DNA from: Stenoxybacter acetivorans DSM 19021
Lineage (GTDB): Bacteria; Pseudomonadota; Gammaproteobacteria; Burkholderiales; Neisseriaceae
Assembly: GCF_000745895.1 (NCBI RefSeq)
Contig: NZ_KN050771.1
Coordinates: forward strand, 16,897-80,896
Length of the DNA: 64,000 nt
Reading direction: 5' to 3'
The notes below the pieces were generated by a model that did not search any database, was not told where the DNA came from, and worked only from the letters and a program-made list of their open reading frames with translations. Position numbers and translations under genes: made by a program. Positions 37,282 through 48,072 of the stretch are shown here, in pieces (position 1 is the stretch's first letter; each line of letters starts with the position of its first letter).

Positions 37282-37956
37282 ATGAGAAAAACCAAAGCCG
37301 AAGCCCTGCAAACCCGAGAATCCTTGCTTGATGCCGCCTTAGAAGTGTTTTATCAACGCGGCGTGGCACGGGCGAGTCTGCAAGAAATCGCCAAAACCGC
37401 CGGCATGACCCGCGGCGCGGTGTATTGGCATTTTAAAAACAAAGAAGACATTTTTGACGCACTGTTTCAGCGGCAATTCAGCGGAACTCGTGAAAAACAA
37501 CTCAATGAAGACATCATCACAGGAACAACTGATGCTTTGACAACTTTACAACAAACCACCGCCCAAAAATTTAAGCAAATGGCTCATGACCGCGCTTATT
37601 ATCAATTTTTTCACGTCATACAACTAAACTGCGAATACACCGACGACAACCAAACCATTTCCCGGCTATTGCAAAAATACCGCCGCGAATGGCACGATCA
37701 CCTGCAAACCGTTTTTCAATTGTGCTTGCAGCAAAAAAGCCTGCCACAGAACACCGACATTACTTTAGCAGCATTGTATTTTCAATCGTTAATGCTGGGC
37801 TTAACCGATGTCTGGCTGAGTAATCCACAGCAATTTGATTTAGATGATGCGGCAGAACGTCTGATTGCCGTTGCCATTGACACATTGCGCAGCAGTCCTC
37901 ATTTTGCCAAAAAACCACCGGCAGAACAGCAAAATGATTCGCCGTTAACAGCATAA
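37282..37956 (+). CDS. mtrR: TetR-family repressor, MtrR-type
   Basis: A 224-aa TetR/AcrR-family regulator. Its first 65 residues match gonococcal MtrR: MRKTKAEALQTRESLLDAAL, the helix-turn-helix SLQEIAKTAGMTRGAVYWHFKNKEDIFDALFQR. The ligand-binding C-terminal domain is divergent, as usual. The ATG at 37282 agrees with the MtrR start, five codons after an upstream in-frame codon. It should repress the divergent mtrCDE operon and be released by hydrophobic agents. Confidence 0.92.
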   Translation: MRKTKAEALQTRESLLDAALEVFYQRGVARASLQEIAKTAGMTRGAVYWHFKNKEDIFDALFQRQFSGTREKQLNEDIITGTTDALTTLQQTTAQKFKQMAHDRAYYQFFHVIQLNCEYTDDNQTISRLLQKYRREWHDHLQTVFQLCLQQKSLPQNTDITLAALYFQSLMLGLTDVWLSNPQQFDLDDAAERLIAVAIDTLRSSPHFAKKPPAEQQNDSPLTA

Positions 37957-38042
37957 AATCGGTGCGCGGATACAGCCATTCTCAATCAAAATACCCGCCT
38001 GTAATGATGCCGTGCCATAAAACAAACCAATTTGACCCGGCG

Positions 38043-38071
38043 GCAATATTTCAGGCAACCTGAAATATTGC
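38043..38071 (+). terminator. palindrome after mtrR
   Basis: GCAATATTTCAGG and CCTGAAATATTGC form a perfect 13-bp stem around CAA. It carries DUS-like cores but not the full 12-mer, and there is no T-run. It may be a degenerate uptake-sequence pair. Confidence 0.4.
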
Positions 38072-38089
38072 TGCTTGCTAAAGTAAATA

Positions 38090-38128
38090 AAAGCCGCATT
38101 ATGCGATACACATAACGCGGCTTTTTAT
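38090..38128. terminator. terminator between mtrR and the ABC binding protein gene
   Basis: AAAGCCGC (with adjacent GTTAT/ATAAC-type pairing) and GCGGCTTTTT form a stem with A and T flanks, suited to terminate either converging gene. Confidence 0.6.
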
Positions 38129-38169
38129 GCGGCTGCCTGAAAAGCCAAAGCAACCGCAAGCAATCAAAA

Positions 38170-39198
38170 TCATTCCATTACTTTAGCAGCTTCTTTCAGC
38201 AATTCATCAGACAATACAGCACCCTCTTGCTCTGCGTGTTTTTTATTGACATACAAATCCAATTTATTCACACGCGTTGGTGCAATATCACCCGCTTTTT
38301 CGCCGTTCAGAATACGCGCCACCACCTTGCCGGTTTCCATGCCCAAATCATGATAATTGATGCCCAAAGCCGCCACCGCACCGCGGGCAACAGAATCCGT
38401 ATCCGCCGCAATCAAAGGAATTTTGTTTTCCACCGCAACTTTGTACATGGATTCATACGCCGAAACCACGTTGTTGTCCAAAGAGGTATAAATCAAATCC
38501 ACTTTGCCTTTTAAACTGCGGGTAGCTGTGGGAACATCGGTTGTGCGCTGCGCGGGAACAGAAAACAAATCAATGCCTTGTGCTTTCAACAATTCCTTCA
38601 ATTGATCCATCACAATGGTGGAATTGATTTCACCCGGGCTGTAAACATAGCCCACGTTTTTTAAGGTTGGCACTACTTTTTTCATCAAATCAATCTGCGG
38701 CTGCAAGGGCAATTCATCGGAAATGCCGGTTACATTGGTGCCGGACGGCTCCCAGCTACTCACCAATTTTGCCGCCACCGGGTCGGTAATCGCCGAAAAT
38801 ACCACCGGAATATTTTTGGTTGCCGCCACCACGGATTGTGCGGAAGGCGTGGCAATCGCCACAATCACATCGGGATTGTCGCCGACAAATTTTTTGGCAA
38901 TTTGCCCCGCAGTTGCCGTGTTGCCTTGTGCGCTTTGAAAGTCGATTTGCAGGTTTTCGCCTTCTTTAAAGCCTTCTGCCGCCAATTCATCAATCACGCC
39001 TTGGCGCACAGCATCTAATGCCGGATGCTCCACAATGGCGGTAATCGCTACTTTTTTCATGACAGCAGGCGCAGCAACAGGCGCACTGCTTGCACCGGAG
39101 GCGGCGGGTGTGCTGCTTTCTTGTCCTGCCGGGGAACACGCCGCCAAAATGGCAGACATTGCGCCGAGGGTAAATACTGACTTAAGACTTGAGTTCAT
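38170..39198 (-). CDS. ABC-type substrate-binding lipoprotein (ABC_sub_bind/TrpX-like)
   Basis: A 342-aa periplasmic binding protein of the PF04392 (ABC_sub_bind) type. It begins with a lipoprotein signal (lipobox LAAC, cysteine near residue 21) and a Ser/Ala-rich linker. The binding domain includes VAITAIVEHPALDAVRQGVIDEL, VVFSAITDPVAAKLV and YVYSPGEINSTIVM. Homologues bind aromatic amino acids or nucleobase-like ligands and normally neighbour a permease and an ATPase gene. Neither is present here, so it works with components encoded elsewhere. A MITE-like repeat lies about 60 bp upstream. Confidence 0.85.
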   Translation of the reverse strand: MNSSLKSVFTLGAMSAILAACSPAGQESSTPAASGASSAPVAAPAVMKKVAITAIVEHPALDAVRQGVIDELAAEGFKEGENLQIDFQSAQGNTATAGQIAKKFVGDNPDVIVAIATPSAQSVVAATKNIPVVFSAITDPVAAKLVSSWEPSGTNVTGISDELPLQPQIDLMKKVVPTLKNVGYVYSPGEINSTIVMDQLKELLKAQGIDLFSVPAQRTTDVPTATRSLKGKVDLIYTSLDNNVVSAYESMYKVAVENKIPLIAADTDSVARGAVAALGINYHDLGMETGKVVARILNGEKAGDIAPTRVNKLDLYVNKKHAEQEGAVLSDELLKEAAKVME

Positions 39199-39257
39199 GC
39201 TGTGTGTCCTCTTTAAGAGTGAAATACGGTTGGCAAAATCAGTTTGACTACAATTTT

Positions 39258-39402
39258 ATTGCACCCCCCCAATTAAATATTATGTCAGATTGTGAGGCGA
39301 TTTTTGCGTCAGGTCAGGTGCGAAGAAGGAAAATAGGCGTCTATTTGACCGATTTGCAACGACGCATGACGCAAAAACGCAATATTTAATTTGGGGTGCA
39401 AT
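39258..39402 (+). repeat. MITE-like repeat, copy B
   Basis: A 145-bp element with terminal inverted repeats ATTGCACCCC...AATTAAATATT and AATATTTAATT...GGGGTGCAAT, about 20 bp each. The interior shares long blocks with copy A at 14052-14213. There is no coding capacity. The short length, strong terminal repeats and second copy elsewhere suggest a non-autonomous mobile element. A structured RNA leader is the alternative, because both copies precede a minus-strand gene in the same orientation. Confidence 0.7.
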
Positions 39403-39463
39403 ATGTTTATAGTACAAAAAACTTTTCAGGCAGCCTGAGACAAGTAAACCACAGCACAGTAAA

Positions 39464-39712
39464 CTACTGTGCCGTCTTGCCTGATCCGGTTAAATCATCA
39501 ATTTGCTGATGCTGCGATGCCATTTTTTGCTGCGCTTCATTCAGCTGTTTTTCCATTTGTTGTTTTTGCCGCACAGCTCTTTGAGCGGAATCTGCTTCCA
39601 TTTTAGCCACGCCCGCCGAAGTCGCGGCGGTTTCCACGCCGCAAGCAGATAAAAACAGCAAAGCCGCAAATACACCCACCGTTTTGGTTGCCTGAACCAG
39701 AATATTCATCAT
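39464..39712 (-). CDS. small lipoprotein with coiled-coil tail
   Basis: An 82-aa protein with a lipoprotein signal peptide (VFAALLFLSAC, cysteine at about residue 24). A Gln/Lys/Ala-rich helix follows (RAVRQKQQMEKQLNEAQQKM) and should form a coiled coil. No family was recognised. It lies 63 bp downstream of apaG on the same strand. A DUS at about 39426-39437 lies after its stop. Confidence 0.7.
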   Translation of the reverse strand: MMNILVQATKTVGVFAALLFLSACGVETAATSAGVAKMEADSAQRAVRQKQQMEKQLNEAQQKMASQHQQIDDLTGSGKTAQ

Positions 39713-39775
39713 GATGCAATCTCTTTAAAAAGTAATAAAACCAAGCGCATTGTCTGCGCCGTCATTATTCAGCGG

Positions 39776-40141
39776 TTACTGCAAAACCCTTGGTGTACGC
39801 AATTCAAAAGGCGGAATTTCTGCCCAAAAGCGTTCGCCTTTAAAGGTTTCAAACTCATATTTGCCGCTCATTTTTCCCCAAGGCGCGTTTAGGCGAACAC
39901 CGCTGGTATAGCGAAATGTTCCGCTCGGCTGCAAGGTGGGCTGTTCACCCACCACGCCCACACCGCCCGCGCTTTCGTGTTTGCCCAAAGCATCGGTGAT
40001 TTCCCAATAGCGATTGCGCAATGTTACCGGTTCACCGTCATTATTGGTGATGCGAATGTGATACGCAAATGCGTAGTAATCGCGGATTAAGTCGCTGTGC
40101 TGGGGTAAAAATTCGGTTTCTACTTGAATATCAATGTCCAT
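39776..40141 (-). CDS. apaG: ApaG (Co2+/Mg2+ efflux-associated domain protein)
   Basis: A 121-aa single-domain protein of the ApaG/DUF525 family with an immunoglobulin-like fold. Diagnostic stretches are FAYHIRITNNDGEPVTLRNR, the glycine-rich GGVGVVGEQPTLQPSGTFRYTSG and GKMSGKYEF. The domain is found alone in bacteria and in F-box proteins in eukaryotes, and its exact biochemical role is unsettled. It follows pgpA on the same strand with a 69-bp gap. Confidence 0.93.
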   Translation of the reverse strand: MDIDIQVETEFLPQHSDLIRDYYAFAYHIRITNNDGEPVTLRNRYWEITDALGKHESAGGVGVVGEQPTLQPSGTFRYTSGVRLNAPWGKMSGKYEFETFKGERFWAEIPPFELRTPRVLQ

Positions 40142-40210
40142 AATTTAAACCAATATTTTTCTTAAAGTTGTGCTAAAGGCTGCCTGAAAAGCAGACGATT
40201 TTGTATATTA

Positions 40211-40741
40211 TCAAGCGAATGCGCCCGAGAACAAGTATAAAACCAATAAACTGAATGCTGCGGCAATCCAATCATCTAACATAATGCCAAAACCGCCGTG
40301 AACACGCGCATCAAACCAACGAATCGGCCAAGGTTTCACTGCATCAAAAAAACGAAACAGCAAAAATGCCGCCAACCACCACAGCCAATCAAAAGGAATA
40401 AACATTAAGATTAAAAACATGGCAGCGATTTCGTCCCAAACAATGCCGCCATAATCTTGTCTGCCCAGCATTTTCTCGGTATAGCCGCAAATGGGAATAC
40501 CCACCGCACACAGTAGCAGCGCGATCAACACATTCAGCATAAACGGAAAATGACATTGCCACACCAGCCATGCCAAGGGCAGCGCGGGCAGTGTGCCGAA
40601 GGTACCGGGGGCTTTGGGTGCCAGCCCTGTGCCAAAACCAAAGCCCAAAAAACAAATCGGATTTCGGCACAGCCAACGCCAAGTCGGGGTAATCGGTGGT
40701 GTATTAAACAAAATGGTCAAATCCTTGTGGCTGAAACGCAA
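40211..40741 (-). CDS. pgpA: phosphatidylglycerophosphatase A
   Basis: A 176-aa membrane phosphatase that converts phosphatidylglycerol phosphate to phosphatidylglycerol. Signature regions are GFGTGLAPKAPGTFGTLPALP near residue 36, the metal-site segment YGGIVWDEIAAM near 97, and RFFDAVKPWPIRWFDARVHGGFGIMLDDWIAA near 127. Several hydrophobic segments place it in the inner membrane. The start overlaps the thiL stop by 38 bases, which indicates tight coupling, an arrangement common in related bacteria. Confidence 0.93.
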   Translation of the reverse strand: MRFSHKDLTILFNTPPITPTWRWLCRNPICFLGFGFGTGLAPKAPGTFGTLPALPLAWLVWQCHFPFMLNVLIALLLCAVGIPICGYTEKMLGRQDYGGIVWDEIAAMFLILMFIPFDWLWWLAAFLLFRFFDAVKPWPIRWFDARVHGGFGIMLDDWIAAAFSLLVLYLFSGAFA

Positions 40742-41687
40742 TTATTTGTTTTTGCTCATTTTCAAGCATCAATGACGGCTCGGAAACCTTGGAAACCAGT
40801 GTACCGATGCGGCAGACAGCCGTTTCACTCAACGCCGCCGCTGCCGACACCGCCGCCCGTTTGGTCGGCGAAGCGGTAAACACCAGCTCATAATCGTCGC
40901 CGCCGTTCAAACAAAACCGTTCAAACAATGCCGTGCTGTTTTTTTGCTGCACCATCCATTGCTTCAAAGCAGGCAAAAGCGGTACTTGGGCTGCCTGAAT
41001 CACCGCACCAAGCTGCGATGCACGCAATAAATGCTGTAAGTCTTGCGCCAAGCCATCGGAAATATCCTGTGCCGCCGAAGCGATATGGAGTAATCGCTGC
41101 CCCAAAGCCACGCGCGGTGTCGGGCGCAGCAGGCGATGTTCACATTCGGCAAACAGGTTTTCAGGCAGCCGAACATCGCCCAGCAAATGTGCCAGCGCGG
41201 CGGCGGCTGAACCGATTTCTCCCGATACCCACACATCATCGCCCGCTTGTGCACCGCTGCGGCGCAATGCTTGTCCGCTCGGTGTTTCACCCATAATGGT
41301 GATGTTAAATACCCAATCGCCGCGCACGGTGTCGCCGCCAATCAAACTCACGCCGTATGCCGCCGCCATTGCAAACAAATCAGCGAAGAAAGCATTTAAC
41401 CACGCCTCGTCCAAAACAGGCAACGCCATGCTTAAAGTAAACCAGCGCGGCACTGCGCCCATTGCCGCCATATCCGACAAATTCACTGCCAGTACTTTGT
41501 GCGCCAAATCCTGCGGCAACACATCGGCAAAAAAATGCCTGCCCGCAAGCAGCATATCACTGCTTACGTGTAAGTCATGCCCTGCTGTCGGCTGAATAAT
41601 CGCCGCATCATCGCCCACGCCCAATAATACCTGATTGGGATACGATTGCGCCGATAAGTAGCGGCGGATAAATTCAAATTCTTTCAC
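40704..41687 (-). CDS. thiL: thiamine-monophosphate kinase
   Basis: A 327-aa ThiL, which phosphorylates thiamine monophosphate to thiamine pyrophosphate with ATP. The PurM-like fold signatures are visible: LLGVGDDAAII near residue 22, the SSDMLLAGRHF and LAVNLSDMAAMGA segments that bind metal and phosphate, SLIGGDTVRGD near 115, AQDISDGLAQDL near 207 and CLNGGDDYELVFT near 258. It begins MKEFEFIRRYL and overlaps the pgpA start at its 3' end. Confidence 0.94.
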   Translation of the reverse strand: MKEFEFIRRYLSAQSYPNQVLLGVGDDAAIIQPTAGHDLHVSSDMLLAGRHFFADVLPQDLAHKVLAVNLSDMAAMGAVPRWFTLSMALPVLDEAWLNAFFADLFAMAAAYGVSLIGGDTVRGDWVFNITIMGETPSGQALRRSGAQAGDDVWVSGEIGSAAAALAHLLGDVRLPENLFAECEHRLLRPTPRVALGQRLLHIASAAQDISDGLAQDLQHLLRASQLGAVIQAAQVPLLPALKQWMVQQKNSTALFERFCLNGGDDYELVFTASPTKRAAVSAAAALSETAVCRIGTLVSKVSEPSLMLENEQKQIIAFQPQGFDHFV

Positions 41688-41847
41688 AAAATACCCTGAA
41701 ATGACACTTCAAATAAAATAATTTGGTCAGTCTCTTAACTGATGTGCCTGTTAACAATATTGACAGCCAATATCGATGTTTTCAGGCAGCCTGAACAATG
41801 GCGCACTGCCAACGAAAGAGTGTAACGGAAAAATCGGTATTCAGCAG

Positions 41848-41905
41848 CTTGCGGCAGTTAAAAAAAGACCCTGCGCAAATGGCAGAGTCTGATGTTATTT
41901 GAATA
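41848..41905 (-). terminator. terminator after typA
   Basis: A stem AGACcCTGC/GCAGaGTCT with a bulged pair lies just past the typA stop, with an A-rich tract that reads as T-rich on the transcribed strand. A DUS-containing TTCAGGCAGCCTGAA sits about 70 bp further on. Confidence 0.5.
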
Positions 41906-41911
41906 AGGTGT

Positions 41912-43726
41912 TTACTCAATTTTTTTAAAGTGCTTGCGCCGTTCTTGTTCACTCAAATAACGTTTGCGCAAACGAATGGATTGCGGCGTAATTTCCACCA
42001 ATTCATCGTCGTCGATAAATTCCACGGCACTTTCCAAAGTGAGCTTAATCGGCGTGGTGAGGCGCACAGCTTCATCTGTGCCGGAAGCGCGGACGTTGGT
42101 GAGTTTTTTGCCCTTGAGTGGGTTTACCACCAAATCATTGTCGCGGCTGTGAATACCGATAATCATGCCTTCGTAAATTTTATCACCGGGCGACACAAAC
42201 ATGCGGCCGCGGTCTTCCAAATTCCACAAAGCATAAGCCACCGCTTCGCCGTTTTCCTGAGACACCAAAACGCCGTTGTGGCGGCCGGGCATATCGGGTT
42301 TAACCGGCGCGTAATCGTCAAAAACGTGGCTCATCAAACCCACGCCTCGGGTTAAGGTCATGAATTCACCTTGAAAACCAATCAAGCCGCGGGCGGGAAT
42401 GTGGTATTCCAAACGGGTGCGGCCGTTGCCGTCGCTTTCCATGTTGGTGAGCTCTCCTCGGCGGCGTCCCAATTCTTCCATGACAGCGCCTTGGGTATTG
42501 TCTTCCACATCAACCGTGAGGTTTTCATACGGTTCACATTTTTGCCCATTAATGTCGCGATAGACCACGCGCGGCTTACCCACCGCCAACTCATAGCCCT
42601 CGCGGCGCATGTTTTCCAGCAAAATGGTTAAATGCAGTTCGCCGCGCCCGGACACACGAAAAACATCTGCATCAGCAGTATCTTCCACGCGCAGCGCAAC
42701 ATTGGTCAGCAATTCTTTTTGTAAACGCTCACGCACTTGGCGGCTGGTAACAAATTTGCCTTCAGTGCCTGCCAAAGGGCTGGTATTCACCATAAAATCC
42801 ATAGTAAGCGTGGGTTCATCTACGCTGACCATAGGCAAACCTTGCGGGTTGTCTCTGTCGCAAATGGTGATGCCGATGCCGATGTCGTCAATGCCCGAAA
42901 TAATCACAATGTCGCCGGCGAGTGCTTCTTCCAGCGGGATACGATCCAAGCCTTGAAAACCGAGCAATTGATTGATGCGTCCTTGTGCCACTTGTTTTTC
43001 GTGGTTCATTACTGCCACCACTTGACCCGGTTTGATGCGGCCGTTGAGAATACGGCCAACCCCCAAGCGGCCTGTGTAGCTGTCGTAATCCAATTGTGAA
43101 ATTTGCAGCTGCAAAGAGGCATCGGCACTGCCTGACGGCTCAGGAGTGTATTTTAAAATGGTTTCAAACAGCACGCGCATATCGGTGTTGTCGTCATCTT
43201 GTGCGAGTTTGGCATAGCCCGAGAGCGCGGAGGCATACACAATCGGAAAATCCAACTGCGCATCGCTTGCACCCAGTTTATCAAACAATTCAAACGTTTG
43301 ATCGATTACCCAATCGGCGCGTGCGCTGGGCTTATCAATTTTATTGATGACCACAATCGGTTTTAAACCCAGCCCCAACGCTTTTTTGGTAACAAAACGG
43401 GTTTGCGGCATCGGACCTTCCTGCGCGTCCACCAGCAATAATACGCAATCGACCATACCCAATACGCGCTCCACTTCACCGCCGAAATCGGCGTGTCCCG
43501 GCGTATCCACGATATTGATGTGGTAACCTTCGTACTCAATAGCGGTGTTTTTGGCAAGAATGGTGATGCCGCGTTCTTTTTCTAAGTCGTTGCTGTCCAT
43601 GACGCGCTCATCAACGTGCTGATTGGCGCGGAACGTGCCGGATTGGCGCAGCAACTGGTCTACCAGCGTGGTTTTGCCGTGATCGACGTGGGCGATGATG
43701 GCGATATTGCGTATGGGTTTGCTCAT
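41912..43726 (-). CDS. typA: ribosome-associated GTPase TypA/BipA
   Basis: A 604-aa translational GTPase related to EF-G, which assists large-subunit assembly and stress or cold adaptation. The G-domain motifs are [14 protein letters not shown] near residue 12, the switch region [15 protein letters not shown] near 51, [15 protein letters not shown] near 74 and NKIDKPSAR near 128. Domain III-like segments ([21 protein letters not shown]) and the BipA-specific C-terminus ([15 protein letters not shown] and the basic [16 protein letters not shown]) complete the length. Divergent from trxB. Confidence 0.96.
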   Translation of the reverse strand: MSKPIRNIAIIAHVDHGKTTLVDQLLRQSGTFRANQHVDERVMDSNDLEKERGITILAKNTAIEYEGYHINIVDTPGHADFGGEVERVLGMVDCVLLLVDAQEGPMPQTRFVTKKALGLGLKPIVVINKIDKPSARADWVIDQTFELFDKLGASDAQLDFPIVYASALSGYAKLAQDDDNTDMRVLFETILKYTPEPSGSADASLQLQISQLDYDSYTGRLGVGRILNGRIKPGQVVAVMNHEKQVAQGRINQLLGFQGLDRIPLEEALAGDIVIISGIDDIGIGITICDRDNPQGLPMVSVDEPTLTMDFMVNTSPLAGTEGKFVTSRQVRERLQKELLTNVALRVEDTADADVFRVSGRGELHLTILLENMRREGYELAVGKPRVVYRDINGQKCEPYENLTVDVEDNTQGAVMEELGRRRGELTNMESDGNGRTRLEYHIPARGLIGFQGEFMTLTRGVGLMSHVFDDYAPVKPDMPGRHNGVLVSQENGEAVAYALWNLEDRGRMFVSPGDKIYEGMIIGIHSRDNDLVVNPLKGKKLTNVRASGTDEAVRLTTPIKLTLESAVEFIDDDELVEITPQSIRLRKRYLSEQERRKHFKKIE

Positions 43727-43977
43727 GAGAATGTGTGGGTATTTAATGATAATAACCGTTCATTATAGCACTTCAGGCAGCCTTATCTGTTAACCTTGAA
43801 AATAATTACCTTTGAAAATAACCGCTCTTAATATTATTTTTTAATAATGGTGTTTGCTAATTTTTATTGTTAAATTTTCAGCATTTGTCTGTTTTCAATT
43901 TAAAATGACAAACTTTACTGAAATATCGCGCTGAAAAAACACATACAACACGACGCAATCAGCCATTGCGCAATTAA

Positions 43978-45015
<1,038 letters not shown>

Positions 45016-45214
45016 AAAATAATTCATGTAAATCAATCTCGCGGTAAACAGCGTGGCGGTTTATTTTTTGAACACGTTTACGGATAAATGTACGAATAAG
45101 TGGTGGATTGCCGTGCCGCAATGGCGCAAAATATCTCTTTTTTGATTCTATTGGTTCTATCAGCAACAAGGCAGATAATTAATCTGCCTTATTGCTTTTC
45201 AGGCAGCCTGAAAT

Positions 45215-47245
45215 ATGTTCACCCACAACGACGACCCGTATCGGGATTTGGAAAATCTCAACAGCGCAGCGGCACAAGCCGTTATCAGCCATGCACAAAC
45301 CGAAACCCAAAAATACTTGGCAGACAAATCATGCTTGCGGCTCGCCGACGACATCACCGCCTTATTGCAAGACGAAAAGCAAATTCCATTCTGCCAAGAA
45401 CACCGCGCCCGCATGTATCATTTTTATCAAAGCGATGATTACCCAAAAGGCGTGTACCGTGTTTGCGCTGCCGCGGGCTATCGCAGCGGGCTGCCTGAAT
45501 GGGAAATTTTGTTTTCCGTGGTGGATTTTGATGAAATATTGGGCGATGATGTGCATTTGCAGGGCGTGTCGCACTACGAAGAAGCACCGCACCGTGTCCT
45601 GTTGAATTTAAGCAGCGGCGGCACTGATGCGGCATACACCGTGGAATTTGATTTGCGTGAGAAACACATTGTTGCCGGCGGCTTTCATTTCCCTTTGGGT
45701 AAAAATCACATTGCTTGGCGCGATGAAAACAGCGTGTGGGTTTGCCCTGCATGGGACGAGCGGCAATTGAGCCAAGCGGGCTGCCCGCGCCAAGTGTGGC
45801 TGTTAACACGCGGACAGAATTTTGATGAAGCCTTGCCTGTTTACGAAATGGACGCCTCAGGCATGATGGTGAATGCTTGGCGGTATTTGGACGGACAAGG
45901 CACACCCGCCGATTTTATCGAAGCGGCATCGGGATTTTTCAGCAAGCAGTATTTTCAGGCAGCCGCAGACGGCAGCCTATCCCCGCTGGCACTGCCGAAT
46001 GATTGCGATATTGTCGGCTTTTTGGCGGGGCAGCTGCTGGTGCAATTAAGAAGCGATTGGCAGCGCAGCCACCGCCGTTTGCTTTCAGGCAGCCTGTTGG
46101 CAATCAAACTGAATAAAGGTAAGCTGGGCGAAGCCGCCGTTTTATTTGAACCGCTTGACGGGCAAGCCATAGAATGCGTGGAAACCAGCCGCCAATTCAT
46201 CATCATTGTTTTTTTAGATCACGTAAACAGCTGCCTGAAATTGTGGCGTTTTGAACACGGCATTTGGCAAGAAACCGCCGCACCGCCGCTGCCACGCGGC
46301 GTATTGGAAATCACCGATCAGCCGTGGGGCGGCGATGTGGTGTATTTGGCAGTGAGTGATTTTCTAACACCGTTAACACTCTACACACTGGATTTGCGCC
46401 AAATGGAATTATCGGTGATGCGCCGCCAAAGTGCTCAATTCAATACCGGCGGCATTAGCGTTCACCAATTTCAGGCAGCCTCTGCCGACGGCACTTTGAT
46501 TCCCTATTACCACGTCGGCAAAAACACAGGCAGCAGCACACCCACTTTGGTTTACGTGTACGGCGGTTTTGCCGAAGCACAATTGCCGCATTATTTGGGC
46601 GCGCTCGGTAAACATTGGTTGGAAAAAGGCTTCGCTTTTGTGCTGGCGAATGTACGCGGCGGCGGCGAATTGGGTGCGGCGTGGCACACGGCGGCACAGG
46701 GCGTAAACAAATACAAAAGCACAGACGATTTGCTCGCAGTGCTGCACGACTTGGCACAGCGCGGGCTAGCTGATGCGGCACACACCGCCGTTCAAGGCGG
46801 CAGCAACGGCGGCTTGGTGGCGGCATCGGCTTTTTGCCGTGAACCGAAAAGCATGGCGGCACTGGTGTGCGAAGTACCGCTCACCGACATGCTGCGCTAT
46901 CCGTATTTATCGGCAGGCGCGTTGTGGCTCGAAGAATACGGCAATCCCGAAAACGATGCCGACCACATCGCTTTGCGTGCTTTATCACCGTATCATCAGC
47001 TGAATGAACAACAAAATTACCCGCCCGCATTCATCAGCACACACCTGAATGATGACCGCGTTCACCCCGCGCACGCCCTCAAATTTTATGCCCGCCTTGC
47101 CGCTTTCAGGCAACCTGTGCGCTTGTTTATCTCACAGCAGGGCGGGCACGAGGGCGGCGCAACACAGCGGGAAACCGCCGAAGAACTGGCAGTGATTTTG
47201 TGTTTTTTATACGAAACAGTGGCTCAGGAATATTTTAAATCATGA
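45215..47245 (+). CDS. S9A prolyl oligopeptidase family serine peptidase
   Basis: A 676-aa prolyl-oligopeptidase-type enzyme with an N-terminal beta-propeller (residues about 70-400) and a C-terminal alpha/beta-hydrolase domain. The nucleophile serine is near residue 529 in VQGGSNGGLVAA, the aspartate near 612 in HLNDDRVHPAHALKF, and the histidine near 644 in SQQGGHEGG. It cleaves short peptides, often after proline, in the cytoplasm; no signal peptide was seen. A DUS lies directly before the ATG, leaving no clear ribosome binding site. Its stop overlaps the recR start (ATGA). Confidence 0.9.
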   Translation: MFTHNDDPYRDLENLNSAAAQAVISHAQTETQKYLADKSCLRLADDITALLQDEKQIPFCQEHRARMYHFYQSDDYPKGVYRVCAAAGYRSGLPEWEILFSVVDFDEILGDDVHLQGVSHYEEAPHRVLLNLSSGGTDAAYTVEFDLREKHIVAGGFHFPLGKNHIAWRDENSVWVCPAWDERQLSQAGCPRQVWLLTRGQNFDEALPVYEMDASGMMVNAWRYLDGQGTPADFIEAASGFFSKQYFQAAADGSLSPLALPNDCDIVGFLAGQLLVQLRSDWQRSHRRLLSGSLLAIKLNKGKLGEAAVLFEPLDGQAIECVETSRQFIIIVFLDHVNSCLKLWRFEHGIWQETAAPPLPRGVLEITDQPWGGDVVYLAVSDFLTPLTLYTLDLRQMELSVMRRQSAQFNTGGISVHQFQAASADGTLIPYYHVGKNTGSSTPTLVYVYGGFAEAQLPHYLGALGKHWLEKGFAFVLANVRGGGELGAAWHTAAQGVNKYKSTDDLLAVLHDLAQRGLADAAHTAVQGGSNGGLVAASAFCREPKSMAALVCEVPLTDMLRYPYLSAGALWLEEYGNPENDADHIALRALSPYHQLNEQQNYPPAFISTHLNDDRVHPAHALKFYARLAAFRQPVRLFISQQGGHEGGATQRETAEELAVILCFLYETVAQEYFKS

Positions 47246-47847
47246 ATAAAATAAACGCCTTAGACAGACTGATTAAAGCACTGAAAGTCTTGCCCAATGT
47301 CGGACCCAAAACCGCCCAGCGCATGGCGTATCAGCTTTTGCAGCACAATCGCGCCGACGCGGCAGAATTGGCAGCCGCCATACAACATGCCTTGCAGCAC
47401 GTTCATCATTGCCGCTGCTGCAATACCCTTTGTGAAGAAGAATTATGCGCCATTTGTGCCGATGAAAACCGCGATCAAACACGCTTAATGATTGTGCAAA
47501 TGCCCGCCGATGTGGCAAGCATGGAAGAAGCCCGATGTCATGACGGCGTTTATTTTGTGTTAATGGGGCAAGTGAATCCGACACAAGGCATGGACTTAAG
47601 CCATATTTCACCGCATCAATTATTGGCACGCTTGGAAAGCAGCCGCATCACCGAAATCATTATCGCCACCAATTTCACCGCAGAAGGCGATGCCACCGCG
47701 TATGTATTGGCAGAACTATTGAGCAGGTTTCCATTGAAAATCAGCAGATTATCCAGAGGAATGCCTTTGGGTGCAGAATTGGAATACGTGGATTCAGGCA
47801 CATTGGCACAAGCCGTGTATGAGCGGCGGCAAATCAATCACACCTAA
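47242..47847 (+). CDS. recR: recombination mediator protein RecR
   Basis: A 201-aa RecR. It has the N-terminal helix-hairpin-helix (LIKALKVLPNVGPKTAQRMAY), the four-cysteine zinc finger (CRCCNTLCEEELCAIC, residues about 57-72), the Toprim domain (IVQMPADVASMEEA, ITEIIIATNFTAEGDATAYVL) and the Walker-B-like C-terminus (ISRLSRGMPLGAELEYVD). It helps RecF/RecO load RecA on gapped DNA, and is relevant to transformation and pilin variation in this family. Translation is coupled to the upstream peptidase gene. Confidence 0.95.
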   Translation: MNKINALDRLIKALKVLPNVGPKTAQRMAYQLLQHNRADAAELAAAIQHALQHVHHCRCCNTLCEEELCAICADENRDQTRLMIVQMPADVASMEEARCHDGVYFVLMGQVNPTQGMDLSHISPHQLLARLESSRITEIIIATNFTAEGDATAYVLAELLSRFPLKISRLSRGMPLGAELEYVDSGTLAQAVYERRQINHT

Positions 47848-47997
47848 TGGAAAACAACCGATTTCCGCCAAAGCAAGCTACTGCTTAGGCACAACCGATA
47901 TAAATATTCTCAACTGCATCTTGGGCTGACTGCTTCATTATTTCCGGCTTAAAAACCATTTTCCCCGAACATTACCTGATTACCTCGCAGCCCAACA

Positions 47998-48032
47998 AAA
48001 AAGGCTGCCTGAAACCTTCAGGCAGCCTTTTT
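47998..48032. terminator. DUS inverted-pair terminator between recR and the RTX remnant
   Basis: AAAAAGGCTGCCTGAA and TTCAGGCAGCCTTTTT form a 16-bp stem with a three-base loop, flanked by A and T runs. It separates two converging genes. The stretch 47848-47997 holds nothing further that I can support. Confidence 0.8.
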
Positions 48033-48072
48033 ATTGATAGATGCTTATTGGGGCTTATTGGATTATCCGCAC

